DNA of 39,196 bases from an uncultured Synechococcus sp. (GTDB lineage: Bacteria > Cyanobacteriota > Cyanobacteriia > Phormidesmidales > Phormidesmidaceae). The stretch covers positions 1-39,196 of the forward strand of contig CALDSK010000142.1 of the NCBI GenBank assembly GCA_937911865.1, read 5' to 3'. Position 1 is the stretch's first letter, and each line of letters begins with the position of its first letter. The notes under the pieces were generated by a model, which was not told the DNA's origin, ran no database searches, and was given only the letters and a program-made list of their open reading frames with translations. The position numbers and the translations under genes were made by a program. Positions 1 to 8,754 of the stretch are shown here, one piece after another.

Positions 1-348
1 GGTTTAGGAAGAAAGCGCGAAAATTTAGCCACCCCAACTTTTACGAAGTCAGGGTGGCTATGGCATCATTATCCACAACCGCTTGACTGCTGATTCCAGT
101 TAAGGGGCGAGCCTATGTTGACTGCTGGTAACAGTCAGCATGGGCGTTTGCTAAATTTTCGTGCGGGACGAGCCATTTCCACTACCTTTCAAGCGGTGGA
201 TGGCTGTGAGAATTAGCGTATCAGTGCATTTAAAAGCGTGTCAACTATCTTACATAGTTCTTCTACGTGTTCTGCTTCTGTATTGCTTTAAGTGTAGGTA
301 GAGCCAGTATTATGAAGTAGATTCGATTCCAGCAAACAGTGAGCATAG
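1..348. other. Non-coding left edge with three hairpins
   Basis: I see no gene here. Three inverted repeats follow one another: TAGCCACCC/GGGTGGCTA (26-34 with 52-60); a 10-bp stem with one G-T pair (115-124 with 132-141); and AGCCAT..CCAC/GTGG.ATGGCT (171-182 with 196-205). They may be the 3' structures of a gene left of the window or a small structured RNA. Nothing identifies a known RNA family. Confidence 0.4.
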
Positions 349-771
349 ATGCATAGAAGAACGTTTTTGAGTGGTATGGTTCCTGTGTTGGCAGCGCCTT
401 CCTATCTGTATCGAGTTAGTAAGGCTGAGGTGATGGGCAGTAAAGCAGTTGCAGAGGCGTATAAAAATCAGCAGTCAGACCTGATTGTAGAAAATGTGCC
501 GGGTACGGTAGAGGCGCTGCTGCCGGATGATGTGGAAGGCGATAAGCATCAGCGGTTTGTGATAAGAGTTACGAGCGATCAGACGCTGCTGGTGGTGAAC
601 TACATAGATATTGATACTCGGCTGAGTACGATGAGAAAAGGCGATCGCATTTCAGTCAAAGGCGAATACGAATGGAACGATCGCGGTGGCATTATTCACT
701 GGACGCACAAAGATCCGCGCAGCAGCCACGAAGACGGCTGGATTGATTTCAACAACGTTCGCTACGAGTAG
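349..771 (+). CDS. DUF3465 family protein, probably exported
   Basis: A 140-residue protein of the DUF3465 family, whose function is unknown. The family signature is clear: a GTVEALLPDD segment, then HQRF, a GDRISVKGEYEWN stretch, and HWTHKDP followed by GWIDF near the C-terminus. Together these look like a small beta-barrel, OB-like fold. The N-terminus (HRRTFLSGMVPVLAAPS) has two arginines before a hydrophobic stretch and resembles a short Tat-type signal, so export to the periplasm is plausible. ATG at 349 is the only reasonable start. The gene stands alone: the next gene is convergent and ends 30 bp away. The family call is from motif recognition. Any role in nucleic-acid or ligand binding would be guesswork. 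Confidence 0.8.
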   Translation: MHRRTFLSGMVPVLAAPSYLYRVSKAEVMGSKAVAEAYKNQQSDLIVENVPGTVEALLPDDVEGDKHQRFVIRVTSDQTLLVVNYIDIDTRLSTMRKGDRISVKGEYEWNDRGGIIHWTHKDPRSSHEDGWIDFNNVRYE

Positions 772-787
772 GGTGGAATCAGATTAT

Positions 788-820
788 CAGCAGCGGAATG
801 CTACAGCAGCAGCGGAATGC
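788..820. repeat. 14-bp direct repeat at a stop codon
   Basis: CAGCAGCGGAATGC occurs at 788-801 and again at 807-820. The stop codon of the DUF202 gene (801-803, minus strand) lies at the junction. It is one of several short local duplications at gene ends in this window. Confidence 0.8.
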
Positions 821-1214
821 AGAGAATTCCCAGGGCAGTTACCATGGCTGAGAGCAGCCAAATTACGCCGCGGTTGGGCTTGTAGCGGCCTCGCTCGATT
901 TGGTTGAAGGCCTGGTTATAGCGCCAAGCGGCCAGAACGATAGAAAAAATGCCAAAGCTGACCAAGACAATGCCGATTAGTCTGGAATTGAATACAGAGG
1001 CGTCGGAACCGTTGGTGGGATCTAGCTGCTGAATGAAGATGCCGAAGCGGGCGATCGCAAAGCCAAAGCCAATCAGTGAAATAGAGGTACGTAGCCAGGC
1101 CAGATAGGTCCGCTCATTGGCCTGATGTTCTCTTTGCTTGTCGGATGAACGGCGGTTTGTAGGGTGGTGAGTCTGTTGCTCTTTATCGGGCTGCGGATTG
1201 AAAGGATCGGCCAT
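801..1214 (-). CDS. DUF202 family inner-membrane protein (YidH-like)
   Basis: A 137-residue membrane protein. After a polar, charged N-terminus of about 35 residues comes the DUF202 hallmark ANERTYLAWLRTSISLIGFGFAIARFG, in which the ERTxLAWxRT motif leads directly into the first membrane helix. Two more hydrophobic helices follow (around LIGIVLVSFGIFSIVLAAW and the C-terminal VIWLLSAMVTALGILCIPLLL), giving the usual three-helix layout. The frame is open upstream to 1268, but the ATG at 1214 (MADPFNPQ) gives a family-typical length and is chosen here. It is monocistronic and its 3' end faces the DUF3465 gene. The biochemical role of the family is unknown. Confidence 0.85.
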   Translation of the reverse strand: MADPFNPQPDKEQQTHHPTNRRSSDKQREHQANERTYLAWLRTSISLIGFGFAIARFGIFIQQLDPTNGSDASVFNSRLIGIVLVSFGIFSIVLAAWRYNQAFNQIERGRYKPNRGVIWLLSAMVTALGILCIPLLL

Positions 1215-1373
1215 TCGACTACAGATCTCGACGACAGCGTTCGAGCAACAAACAACGGTCGCCATCATACTCTGCTGTGGGTGTTGCTATGGGTCGTGAC
1301 CTTTCTTTTTCATTCTCTAGAAGGATGACCTGCTATCTCAGCCTGGGATAATCGTGGGGCGATTTGTATCGCT

Positions 1374-2495
1374 TTGGCTGTAGCGTTTGTCAGTAGGACC
1401 TGGGGATTGAAGACTTTACTCGATAAATTGCCTCGGTGGCTGGTGTGGGAGCTGGCAATTCCGCTGACGATTTTTAACTTTTGGCTGCTGCTGCAAGGAA
1501 TTCGCTATTTTCAATCGCTGCTGACGCTATTTGTAGTGGCAACGCTGCTAGCGTTTTTGCTGGACTACCTGGTGTCGCTAATGGAGCGTAAAGGTATTGC
1601 CAGAGGCCTTAGCGTGCTGGTGATTGTGCTGCTGGTGATTAGCGCGGCGGCGATTGCCCTGATAACGATTGTGCCGATTTTGCTCAATCAGATTACAGAT
1701 TTGGCGACGCAGCTGCCCGACTGGTTTGCCACCGGGTCTGCCCAGCTAGAAATTTTGGATACCGAGATAGATAAGCTCGAAACCGCTGACAACATTGACG
1801 TGAGCGATTTGACCGTGCAGCTAGCCAATCTGCTGCCGGTAGAGCTGAAGGTCTTGCCTGGGCAGGTGTTGGACTTTTTGCTGAGCTTTGCCGATCGGCT
1901 GTTGGATGTGGTGCTAGTGGCCGTGCTGACGCTGTATTTGCTGCTGTATGGCGAGACGTTTTGGGCTGGGCTGTTTAAGTGGCTGCCGAATGATTTGGGT
2001 CAGCAGGTGAGCGATGCGCTCGGCGCTCAGTTTAAGAATTACTTCTTTGGGCAGGCGGTCATTGCGGCAATTATGGCGACTATTTTGGCGCTGGTCTTCT
2101 ATTGGCTTCAGGTGCCGTTTTGGTTGATTTCTGCGATCGCTATCGGCGCTTGTGTGCTCGTTCCCTTTGCTGATTTGCTCGGTATGCTCACCGTGAGCCT
2201 GCTGCTGGCCATTAACAATCCGGTGCTGGGGGCAGAAGTGCTGGTGGCCTGTGTGGTGACCGACCAGTTTGTCGATAACGTATTTACGCCGCGGATTTTG
2301 GGCGATGCGGTGGGGCTCAATCCGGTTTGGGTGCTGCTGTCTATTTTGATCGGTGCGCAGGTGGGCGGCCTGCTGGGTGTGGTGATTGCGGTGCCGCTGG
2401 CCGGAACGCTCAAGCAAATAGTGGATAGCTTTCAGGTTGAAGACATTGAAGTAGAAAGCTTGAAAGGTGTTGATCTTTCTGCGATCGCAGATTAA
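1374..2495 (+). CDS. AI-2E family transporter (PerM/UPF0118 type)
   Basis: A 373-residue polytopic membrane protein of the AI-2E exporter family (TqsA/PerM/YdbT relatives). N-terminal hydrophobic helices around residues 25-90 are followed by a helical soluble segment (about 95-165, containing LLNQITDLATQLPDWF), then further helices and the family's C-terminal block FVDNVFTPRILGDAVGLNPVWVLLSILIGAQVGGLLGVVIAVPLAGTLKQI. This is the most diagnostic region. No ATG exists at the 5' end. TTG at 1374 is the longest start and TTG at 1407 (LKTLLDKLP) is an alternative. MscS begins 18 bp after the stop, so the two are probably cotranscribed. The substrate cannot be told from sequence: members export AI-2, act as Na+/H+ antiporters, or are uncharacterised. 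Confidence 0.85.
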   Translation: MAVAFVSRTWGLKTLLDKLPRWLVWELAIPLTIFNFWLLLQGIRYFQSLLTLFVVATLLAFLLDYLVSLMERKGIARGLSVLVIVLLVISAAAIALITIVPILLNQITDLATQLPDWFATGSAQLEILDTEIDKLETADNIDVSDLTVQLANLLPVELKVLPGQVLDFLLSFADRLLDVVLVAVLTLYLLLYGETFWAGLFKWLPNDLGQQVSDALGAQFKNYFFGQAVIAAIMATILALVFYWLQVPFWLISAIAIGACVLVPFADLLGMLTVSLLLAINNPVLGAEVLVACVVTDQFVDNVFTPRILGDAVGLNPVWVLLSILIGAQVGGLLGVVIAVPLAGTLKQIVDSFQVEDIEVESLKGVDLSAIAD

Positions 2496-2513
2496 TTTTT
2501 TTGGTGACGGTTA

Positions 2514-3962
2514 ATGAAACGCTATCCGGTTGCGCTCTTTGCTTTTTCGCTGGCAGTTGTTCTCTCACTGGCTTCGCCCGTTGTATGGCCAACGTCTTTA
2601 CCAGCGGTCGCCCAAGGTGAAGCTGTGGAGGGCGCGGCAGAAAGTGCGGTAGAAGGAGGTGCGGCAGAGGGCGCAGCGGAGGAAGCGGCGATTGCGGAGT
2701 CTGAACCAGAGGCGATCGCCGCGCCTGCTTCGGGCGACTACTTTGCTGATGTGATCGTGCGCGGACAAACGATTTTTCAAGTAGGCAGCCTGAATCAGCT
2801 TTCGGCGAGCGATCGCGCTGCCATCATTAACCGTCGCATTGCCAGTCTGATAGAGCGAACCAGCGGCGAGGTATCGGTAACCGCCGAACCGGTTGCCGAT
2901 CAAAACCTGATTACCATTCAGGCCAACCGCCGTGTACTGATGACCGTAACCGCGCAAGATGCTCAAGACCTGGGTCTGCCGCTAGAAGTACTGGCGGAGC
3001 GGTGGTCAGAGCGCCTAAAGCAAAACATCGATCAGCCGCCAATTGTCAAAGACGTGGCCCAAAGGCTCAACAGCACCGTCAGTCAGCTGGGGCAAGATAC
3101 AGTCGCGAGTATTCCAGCCCTGATTGGCGTACTGATTGTTACGGTAGTTACCTGGCTAATTGCCAAAGGCGTTCGCTTTAGCGCCTTTAAATGGGCTCAG
3201 CAGACCGAAGGTGACCGCGGCACGGAAGTGCTGATCGGACGGTTAGGCTATGGCGCTGTGTGGGTCGCGGGCGCTGTGGTAGCGCTGGGCGTTTGGGGAA
3301 TTGACTTTGCTACCATGCTGGGCGCATTGGGCCTGACCAGCGTCGCCATTGGTTTTAGCCTGAAAGACGTGCTGAGTAACTACATTTCGGGTGTGATTTT
3401 GCTATCAGCGCGGCCCTTTCACATTGGCGACCAGGTGGTAATCAACGGGTACGAAGGCACGATCACTCAGGTGCAGCTACGCACCACTACGTTAAAAACC
3501 TACGATGGCCGCATGGTTTATATTCCTAACCAGGAAGTGTTTCAGGCCAGTATTACCAACAACACAGCCGCCGACTATCTGCGCAGCTCTGTGGTGGTAG
3601 GAATTGACTATGACGCCAATATTGCCGAGGCGCGGCAGGTAATCATCAAAGCGGTCAGCTCTTTAGAGATTGTGCAGGCCACACCGCCGCCTGAGATGCT
3701 AGTGAGTGAGCTGGCAGCTAGTACGGTAAATATAGAAGTGCGGTTTTGGGTGGCCTCTCACCGAGCCGACTTTTTAGAGACCACTTCACAGGTCTCTCAG
3801 CGGGTGAAAGAAGCGCTGCAAACTCACAATATTGAGATGCCAACAGAGATTTATACGCTGCTGCTAAAAGACGTCCCCGAAGAGATGAAGCAGCGAAACG
3901 GTGGCTTCTCACTCAATATGGAAGATGGCAGTTCGCGTCAGGGTTCGATTGAGGGGGTGTGA
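2514..3962 (+). CDS. MscS-family mechanosensitive channel
   Basis: A 482-residue small-conductance mechanosensitive channel. Residues 1-34 form a signal peptide ending near AVAQG, followed by an Ala/Glu-rich low-complexity linker (about 35-75) and a periplasmic domain (about 76-195). Membrane helices lie near 200-218 and 245-263, and the pore-lining segment with its Gly/Ala packing face (MLGALGLTSVAIGFSLKDVLSNYISG) is at about 268-295. The beta domain follows with ARPFHIGDQVVI, YEGTITQVQLRTTTLKTYDGR and YIPNQEV, all standard MscS signatures. It lets solutes out on hypo-osmotic shock. It lies 18 bp downstream of the AI-2E-type transporter. The Ala/Glu repeat after the signal peptide is the only unusual part. 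Confidence 0.92.
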   Translation: MKRYPVALFAFSLAVVLSLASPVVWPTSLPAVAQGEAVEGAAESAVEGGAAEGAAEEAAIAESEPEAIAAPASGDYFADVIVRGQTIFQVGSLNQLSASDRAAIINRRIASLIERTSGEVSVTAEPVADQNLITIQANRRVLMTVTAQDAQDLGLPLEVLAERWSERLKQNIDQPPIVKDVAQRLNSTVSQLGQDTVASIPALIGVLIVTVVTWLIAKGVRFSAFKWAQQTEGDRGTEVLIGRLGYGAVWVAGAVVALGVWGIDFATMLGALGLTSVAIGFSLKDVLSNYISGVILLSARPFHIGDQVVINGYEGTITQVQLRTTTLKTYDGRMVYIPNQEVFQASITNNTAADYLRSSVVVGIDYDANIAEARQVIIKAVSSLEIVQATPPPEMLVSELAASTVNIEVRFWVASHRADFLETTSQVSQRVKEALQTHNIEMPTEIYTLLLKDVPEEMKQRNGGFSLNMEDGSSRQGSIEGV

Positions 3963-3982
3963 TGGCTGCTTGCGGAGCTAGT

Positions 3983-4002
3983 CTTTCTGTGGCTTTCTGT
4001 GG
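3983..4002. repeat. 10-bp tandem duplication between convergent genes
   Basis: CTTTCTGTGG is perfectly duplicated at 3983-3992 and 3993-4002, in the 44-bp gap between the converging mscS and merR genes. Confidence 0.75.
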
Positions 4003-4006
4003 CTGT

Positions 4007-4462
4007 CTACAGTGAGATAGTTTCGATGAGCGGGCAGATGTCGTCAGGTGCTGGTCTCGGCTCTGTCGATGACCAGCGATCGCGATACGTGATCAAATCA
4101 CGTTTGAAGGTTTGCATTTCCTGAATCTGGCGCTCAAGCTGTTCTATTTTGTCTTGCAAAAGCGACTGTACCAGCTGACAGGGCACGTCTCCTTTTTGGT
4201 GAACGGTGAGTACCTGCCCGATGTCTTCTAGAGAGAATCCTAGTGCCTGAGCTTTTTTGATAAAGTGCACCTGCTTAATCGCAGAGTGCGGATAGTACCG
4301 GTACCCGTTAGTGCCACGCTCGGAAGACAGTAGCCCGAGTTCTTCGTAATAGCGCAAGGCCCCAACGGCAACATCGGTTTGTTTGGCGAGCGTTCCAATC
4401 TTTAGCTTTTCTTGAATTAGCTTTTCTTGAAGCGGTTTAGCTTCAGAGGGCGATGCGTTCAT
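4007..4462 (-). CDS. MerR-family metal-responsive regulator
   Basis: A 151-residue MerR regulator. The winged HTH starts at about residue 21 (KIGTLAKQTDVAVGALRYYEELGLL, then NGYRYY), followed by the linker (FIKKAQALGFSLEDI) and a long dimerisation helix (about 96-122). Only two cysteines are present, C95 (DVPCQLVQ) and C143 (DICPLIE). C95 sits where ZntR/MerR/PbrR-type sensors have the helix cysteine; CueR has Ser there. C143 matches the second metal-loop cysteine, and the first loop cysteine is missing. Codons near the N-terminus carry a perfect 15-bp duplication (4402-4431, encoding LIQEK twice). It is divergent from a metal ATPase across an operator-promoter with MerR geometry, so it almost certainly controls that pump. 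Metal identity is uncertain. Confidence 0.9.
   Translation of the reverse strand: MNASPSEAKPLQEKLIQEKLKIGTLAKQTDVAVGALRYYEELGLLSSERGTNGYRYYPHSAIKQVHFIKKAQALGFSLEDIGQVLTVHQKGDVPCQLVQSLLQDKIEQLERQIQEMQTFKRDLITYRDRWSSTEPRPAPDDICPLIETISL
4402..4431. repeat. 15-bp perfect tandem duplication inside merR
   Basis: TTAGCTTTTCTTGAA occurs twice in a row (4402-4416, 4417-4431). It is in frame and duplicates five residues ahead of the HTH. Confidence 0.85.
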
Positions 4463-4515
4463 GGTTGTTCAGCCTCTTGTTGGTTAATACTTTTGTGACG
4501 ACTTGCTATTAATAC

Positions 4516-4547
4516 TAGACTCTCTAGCCAACTGTAGAGTCTATGCT
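4516..4547 (+). promoter_or_regulatory. MerR-type operator and promoter for the metal ATPase
   Basis: A dyad GACTCT (4518-4523) / AGAGTC (4536-4541) lies between a -35-like TAGACT (4516-4521) and a -10 TATGCT (4542-4547). The spacer is 20 bp, the overlong spacing typical of MerR-activated promoters, where the regulator untwists the DNA when metal binds. The half-site ACTCT...AGAGT resembles published ZntR/CadR/PbrR operators more than CueR operators (CCTTCC...GGAAGG). It lies 57 bp upstream of the ATPase start and 54 bp upstream of the merR start. Confidence 0.85.
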
Positions 4548-4604
4548 AAGCCTATCGCGTTCACATCACTACATCTGTGAACCTTAGCTGCGGAGGCCAA
4601 TGCT

Positions 4605-6911
4605 ATGACAACAACTATTTTGATGCTAAAAGGGATGAGCTGTGCGTCTTGTATGAATCGTATCGAAAAGGCGATTCGGCAGGTCGCGGGCGTGAGCCGC
4701 GCTGAGGTGAATTTTGCGGGTGAGCAGGCAACGGTGGTGCACGATGAGCGTCAGGCAACTGTGGACAAGATTCAGCAGGCGGTGGCTGCCGCTGGCTACA
4801 GGGCAACTGTTGTTGAAGATGATGTTAGAGATGAGCGCGATCGCCTCACGCAACAACAACAGGAAAAAAAGCGGCAGCAGTCTTCTCTACTGATTAAAGT
4901 CCTGGTTAGCAGCGCAGTCGGGTTGCTTTTGATTATTGGCATGCTGCCCATGATGCTAGGCCTACACCTGCATCACTGGCCGAACTTTTTACACAATGCG
5001 TGGCTTCAGCTGATTCTCTCGACGCCAATTCTGTTCTGGTGTGGTCAGTCCTTTTACATTGGGGCGTGGAAAGCGCTCAAGCAGGGCACGTCTACTATGG
5101 ATACCCTGGTCGCTTTAGGCACCGGAGCGGCCTACCTATATTCTGTTTTTGTCACCCTGTTTCCAGCTGTTGTCACCGCCCAGGGCCTAGCCCCTGACGT
5201 GTACTACGAAGCGGCTGTGGTGATTATTGCCCTGCTTTTGCTCGGGCGCTATCTGGAGAGCCGAGCGAGAAGCCAAACCTCTGAGGCGATTCGTCAGCTG
5301 ATGGGCTTGCAGGCTAATACCGCGCGCGTGGTGCGAGGCAATGCTGTTGTTGATGTCCCGGTTGCGGCTGTGGAGATTGGCGATGTTGTGATCGTACGGC
5401 CCGGAGAGAAGATTCCGGTCGATGGTGAAGTAATAGAGGGTACGTCTGCCGTCGATGAGTCGATGGTGACCGGTGAGCCGGTGCCCGTTGTGAAAGCCTG
5501 CGGCGATGAGGTGATTGGGGCGACGATTAATAAGACGGGGAGCTTTCGATTTCGCGCTTTGCGGGTGGGCAAAGAGACGCTGCTCTCTCAAATTGTGCAG
5601 CTGGTGCAGGCGGCCCAGAACTCGAAGGCCCCGATTCAGCGGCAGGCCGATCGGGTAACTCGCTGGTTTGTTCCGGTGGTGATAGCGATCGCACTAATCA
5701 CATTCGCGCTCTGGTTTATAGTCACTCGCAACATCACACTCGCTCTGCTCACCACCGTTAGCGTTCTGATTATTGCTTGCCCCTGCGCTTTGGGCCTAGC
5801 GACCCCTACTTCCATCATGGTGGGCACGGGCAAAGGCGCAGAACACGGCATTCTCATCAAAGATGCGGCTAGCCTGGAGCGTGCCCACAACATTCAAACG
5901 GTTGTCGTTGATAAAACAGGCACGCTGACCGCAGGCCGTCCTACGGTGACCGACTATGCCACTGTCAGCGGTACGGCCAACCGCAACGAGATAAAGCTGT
6001 TGGAACTGGCAGCAGCGGTAGAACAGAATTCTGAACATCCGCTTGCTGAAGCGCTGGTGGCCTACGCGGAGTCTCAAGGCGTCAACCTGGCAAAGCTGGG
6101 CAAAGCTCAATATGGCAAAGCTCAATATAAAGTGGAAGCGTTTGAAGCGGTTGCTGGTAGCGGCGTGCAGGCGACAGTAGACGGCCATCAGGTACAGATT
6201 GGGACCGACCGCTGGATGCGAAGCTTGGGGATAGATACCGACCTGCTTCAGGCACAGCAACAGCATTGGGAGACCGCCGCGAAGACAACGGCCTGGATTG
6301 CGGTAGACAGAAAAGCGGAGGGGCTAGTGGGCATTGCGGATGCGTTGAAACCGACCTCGGCGTTGGCTGTGAGTGCTTTGCAGCGGATGGGATTAGACGT
6401 GGTGATGCTGACGGGCGATAACCCACAAACGGCAGATGCGATCGCTCATGCAGTGGGTATTCGTCAGGTATTTGCGGCTGTGCGCCCCAACCAAAAGGCG
6501 GCGACGATTCGGCAGCTACAGGCCGAGGGGCGTGTGGTAGCGATGGTGGGCGATGGTATTAACGACGCGCCTGCTTTGGCACAGGCGGATGTGGGGATGG
6601 CGATTGGGACAGGCACAGGGGTGGCGATCGCGGCCAGCGATATCACGCTCATTTCTGGTGATTTGCAGGGAATTGTCACGGCCATTGCGCTCAGCAAAGC
6701 CACGATGGCTAATATCCGCCAAAATCTGTTCTTTGCGTTTGTGTACAACACGGTGGGCATTCCGATTGCCGCTGGCATTCTTTTTCCCCTGCTAGGTCTG
6801 CTGCTTAATCCGATAGTTGCGGGTGCAGCGATGGCCCTTAGCTCTGTTTCTGTGGTGACGAATGCGCTAAGACTTAAGCGATTTAAATCACATACGCTGA
6901 TGCATGGATAA
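4605..6911 (+). CDS. P1B-type copper-transporting ATPase (CopA/PacS/CtaA family)
   Basis: A 768-residue heavy-metal pump. One N-terminal metal-binding domain (1-72) has GMSCASC with C13 and C16. Next come two leading membrane helices, the actuator loop with TGEP (289-292), the transmembrane metal site CPC (392-394, [14 protein letters not shown]), the phosphorylation site DKTGT (436-440), SEHPL (476-480) in the nucleotide-binding domain, then TGDN and GDGINDAP. The last helices carry YN (VYNTVGIP) and MALSS, the P1B-1 signature for Cu+/Ag+ transport. A 15-bp duplication (6099-6128) gives [10 protein letters not shown] in the N-domain. The start has GGAGG about 9 bp upstream. It is divergent from merR and most likely induced by it. 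Copper export or delivery is the family expectation. Confidence 0.93.
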   Translation: MTTTILMLKGMSCASCMNRIEKAIRQVAGVSRAEVNFAGEQATVVHDERQATVDKIQQAVAAAGYRATVVEDDVRDERDRLTQQQQEKKRQQSSLLIKVLVSSAVGLLLIIGMLPMMLGLHLHHWPNFLHNAWLQLILSTPILFWCGQSFYIGAWKALKQGTSTMDTLVALGTGAAYLYSVFVTLFPAVVTAQGLAPDVYYEAAVVIIALLLLGRYLESRARSQTSEAIRQLMGLQANTARVVRGNAVVDVPVAAVEIGDVVIVRPGEKIPVDGEVIEGTSAVDESMVTGEPVPVVKACGDEVIGATINKTGSFRFRALRVGKETLLSQIVQLVQAAQNSKAPIQRQADRVTRWFVPVVIAIALITFALWFIVTRNITLALLTTVSVLIIACPCALGLATPTSIMVGTGKGAEHGILIKDAASLERAHNIQTVVVDKTGTLTAGRPTVTDYATVSGTANRNEIKLLELAAAVEQNSEHPLAEALVAYAESQGVNLAKLGKAQYGKAQYKVEAFEAVAGSGVQATVDGHQVQIGTDRWMRSLGIDTDLLQAQQQHWETAAKTTAWIAVDRKAEGLVGIADALKPTSALAVSALQRMGLDVVMLTGDNPQTADAIAHAVGIRQVFAAVRPNQKAATIRQLQAEGRVVAMVGDGINDAPALAQADVGMAIGTGTGVAIAASDITLISGDLQGIVTAIALSKATMANIRQNLFFAFVYNTVGIPIAAGILFPLLGLLLNPIVAGAAMALSSVSVVTNALRLKRFKSHTLMHG
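6099..6128. repeat. 15-bp perfect tandem duplication in the ATPase gene
   Basis: GGCAAAGCTCAATAT occurs twice (6099-6113, 6114-6128). It is in frame and encodes GKAQY twice in the nucleotide-binding domain. Confidence 0.85.
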
Positions 6912-7286
6912 GCAGCGCTAAAACGGCTAGCCAAAACTGTTAGAGGCCGTAACGAATTCTGTTCTAATTCTGTCAAAAACGCCGCTGTTAGAGCCATTTC
7001 ACATAGCGTGAGTGATGCGCATCACTTGCGCTATGTGACCCAAAAGAATCTACGTAAAACTACTGAAAAGCGTCTGTGAAGATGAGCTGTTTGGGCTATT
7101 TGTGTCAGTGAATTCCGCTATATTCAAATCAAGGCAAATTGATACATCGAATGAAGGAAACGCACTGAAGCGTGCACTATTCTGTAGCGCTTTTATGCAA
7201 ACTTCTGGTTGTTTTTCGCCAAAAAGAACAACAGAGTCTTTCACACTAATTGCCTCGACACATTTAATTAACAGGGGATTTTCATC
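6912..7286. other. Intergenic region between ATPase and RTX gene 1
   Basis: 375 bp without a convincing gene. It holds the 40-bp dyad at 6999-7038 and an AT-rich stretch that should contain the RTX1 promoter. A short ORF crossing into the RTX gene in another frame has no protein-like features. Confidence 0.6.
6999..7038. terminator. 40-bp near-perfect dyad after the ATPase gene
   Basis: TCACATAGCG (6999-7008) pairs with CGCTATGTGA (7029-7038), and the inner 16 bp (AGTGATGCGCATCACT) is a perfect palindrome. Only a TG/TG pair at 7009-7010 and 7027-7028 is unpaired. It lies 87 bp past the ATPase stop. No U-tract follows, so it could be a processing or terminator hairpin, or a binding site for a dimeric protein. 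Confidence 0.55.
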
Positions 7287-8093
7287 ATGGCTAAGATCAA
7301 AAATAAGATCAAAGGCGACGCCAACGACAACAGAATTATTGGCACCCGAGCGCGTGACGTCATCAAATCTCGTGCGGGTAACGACAGAATCAGTGCTAGC
7401 GGTAGTCGCGATCGCGCATTCGGCGCATCGGGTGATGACTTTATCTTCGGCTCTGGAGGCAGAGATGGCCTATTTGGCGGCAGCGGCAGCGACAAGCTAG
7501 CAGGCGGCGGTGCCAATGACAGACTGCTGGGCCGCGGTGGTAGCGACAACCTCAACGGTGCTAAAGGCGACGATAAGCTAATCGGCAATATGGGCGACGA
7601 CACGCTGTTTGGCAGAGGAAAGAGAGACCGACTAAAGGGTGGTTTGGGTAACGATTATCTGCGCGGTGGCGATGGCAGAGACTCGCTGTTTGGTGGGGCT
7701 GGCAAAGACCGACTGTACGGTGGCAATGCCAACGACAGACTGTTTGGTGCAGGCGGTGACGATATTCTTTACGGCGGTCGCGGCAATGACTTTATCAACG
7801 GTGGCAGTGGCGACGACCTGATTTATGGCGGTAAAGGTAACGACCGGCTAAGAGGCGGCGGCGGCGCTGATACCTTTGCCTTCAGCCTGCGCAACGGCGG
7901 CAGCGGTAAGGATGTGCTACTCGATTTTTCTAGTGCCGATTCTCTTTCTATTGCTGGGTTTAGCCTGGGCAGTGGCGACACGATTACTCGCAACAGTGGT
8001 AGATCGTTCACCTTTACAGATGTGCAGTCTGGGAATTCTTTGACGCTGGTAGCGGCAAACGGATTTGACTTATCTACCGCGAACTTTGTGTAA
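7287..8093 (+). CDS. RTX-type calcium-binding repeat protein 1
   Basis: A 268-residue protein made almost entirely of glycine/aspartate-rich nonapeptide repeats (GGxGxDxLx type). Roughly twenty units run from about residue 10 to 195, for example [31 protein letters not shown]-terminal cap follows ([22 protein letters not shown]... ending DLSTANFV). Such repeats form Ca2+-bound parallel beta-rolls in proteins exported by type I systems, whose signal is at the C-terminus. The short hydrophobic C-terminus fits this. There is no catalytic domain. Many repeat positions carry Arg or Lys, unusual for a family that is normally acidic. The start ATG at 7287 ([10 protein letters not shown]) matches that of the paralogue downstream. 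Function is unknown; surface layer, adhesion or matrix roles are family possibilities. Confidence 0.9.
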   Translation: MAKIKNKIKGDANDNRIIGTRARDVIKSRAGNDRISASGSRDRAFGASGDDFIFGSGGRDGLFGGSGSDKLAGGGANDRLLGRGGSDNLNGAKGDDKLIGNMGDDTLFGRGKRDRLKGGLGNDYLRGGDGRDSLFGGAGKDRLYGGNANDRLFGAGGDDILYGGRGNDFINGGSGDDLIYGGKGNDRLRGGGGADTFAFSLRNGGSGKDVLLDFSSADSLSIAGFSLGSGDTITRNSGRSFTFTDVQSGNSLTLVAANGFDLSTANFV

Positions 8094-8754
8094 GCAATGG
8101 TGTTAGGCACTCTTTGGGTGATAAGTAACCGCTAAGCAGGTACTGTTGACTGAGTAAAGAAAGATTGAGGAAAAACTGAGTGAAAACAATAGAATGCTTA
8201 AACAAAAATTAAGCCCTGATTGAACCTGGATTGAACCTGAATTGAACCTGATTCCTCACGACTTAATAACTCAAAACAACAACATTTGTAAAGGCATCAG
8301 TTGCTTTGTTGACAACGGTTTCACCGCATAGTTTCACTGGATAATTTCTATTCCTTACAACGACTGTAAAAGGCAGTAAATGTTCCTGTGAAATTAGTGA
8401 AAAGAAATCATGAAGAAGAGATATTTTTACGCTTTGATGACATGGTTTCGGATATATTTTAATCAAGTTAGCTTTATGCATTCAGCATCTAAAGCAAGTG
8501 TGTAAGCGTCTTTTTTACAAAAATCAGACCGCGAAATTCAGAACAAATTTCAATTTTGCCACGCCCTTTTAATTCGGCAAAAGAGAATTTCGATAAGTCA
8601 AAAAACTGCTTTTTTGAGCGGTTTGGCTCAGGCTGCAATACTGTTCTTTATTCCTGCTGATCGCTTGCTGAAACAGCTAGCAAAAAACGCGTTTCGTATC
8701 TACCCGTGTCGAAGCAAATTTGCTTTAACACGTTCTACAAACAGGGAATTTTTC
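8094..8754. other. Intergenic region between the two RTX genes
   Basis: About 660 bp, AT-rich. It contains a tandem array at 8215-8252 and presumably the RTX2 promoter. A 72-codon minus-strand ORF (8263-8481) has no recognisable features and no clear ribosome site, so I do not call it a gene. Confidence 0.6.
8215..8252. repeat. Imperfect 10-11-bp tandem repeat
   Basis: About three and a half copies of a CCTGRATTGAA-type unit (CCTGATTGAA, CCTGGATTGAA, CCTGAATTGAA, CCTGATT) lie about 120 bp after the RTX1 stop. Confidence 0.75.

Noticed and set aside
315..335. TTCGATTCC, resembling a tRNA T-loop
   Set aside because: Flanking bases do not form a T-stem and no acceptor, D or anticodon arms can be drawn around it.
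7102..7500. 132-codon plus-strand ORF overlapping the start of RTX gene 1
   Set aside because: It overlaps the well-supported RTX frame and has no family-like sequence.
7268..8110. Long minus-strand and alternate-frame ORFs across the RTX genes
   Set aside because: They are shadows of the periodic Gly/Asp codons; their Pro/Leu/Ser-rich translations are artefacts of reading the repeats in the wrong frame.
8263..8481. 72-codon minus-strand ORF between the RTX genes
   Set aside because: No ribosome site, no recognisable motif and AT-rich composition; expected by chance in 660 bp of AT-rich DNA.
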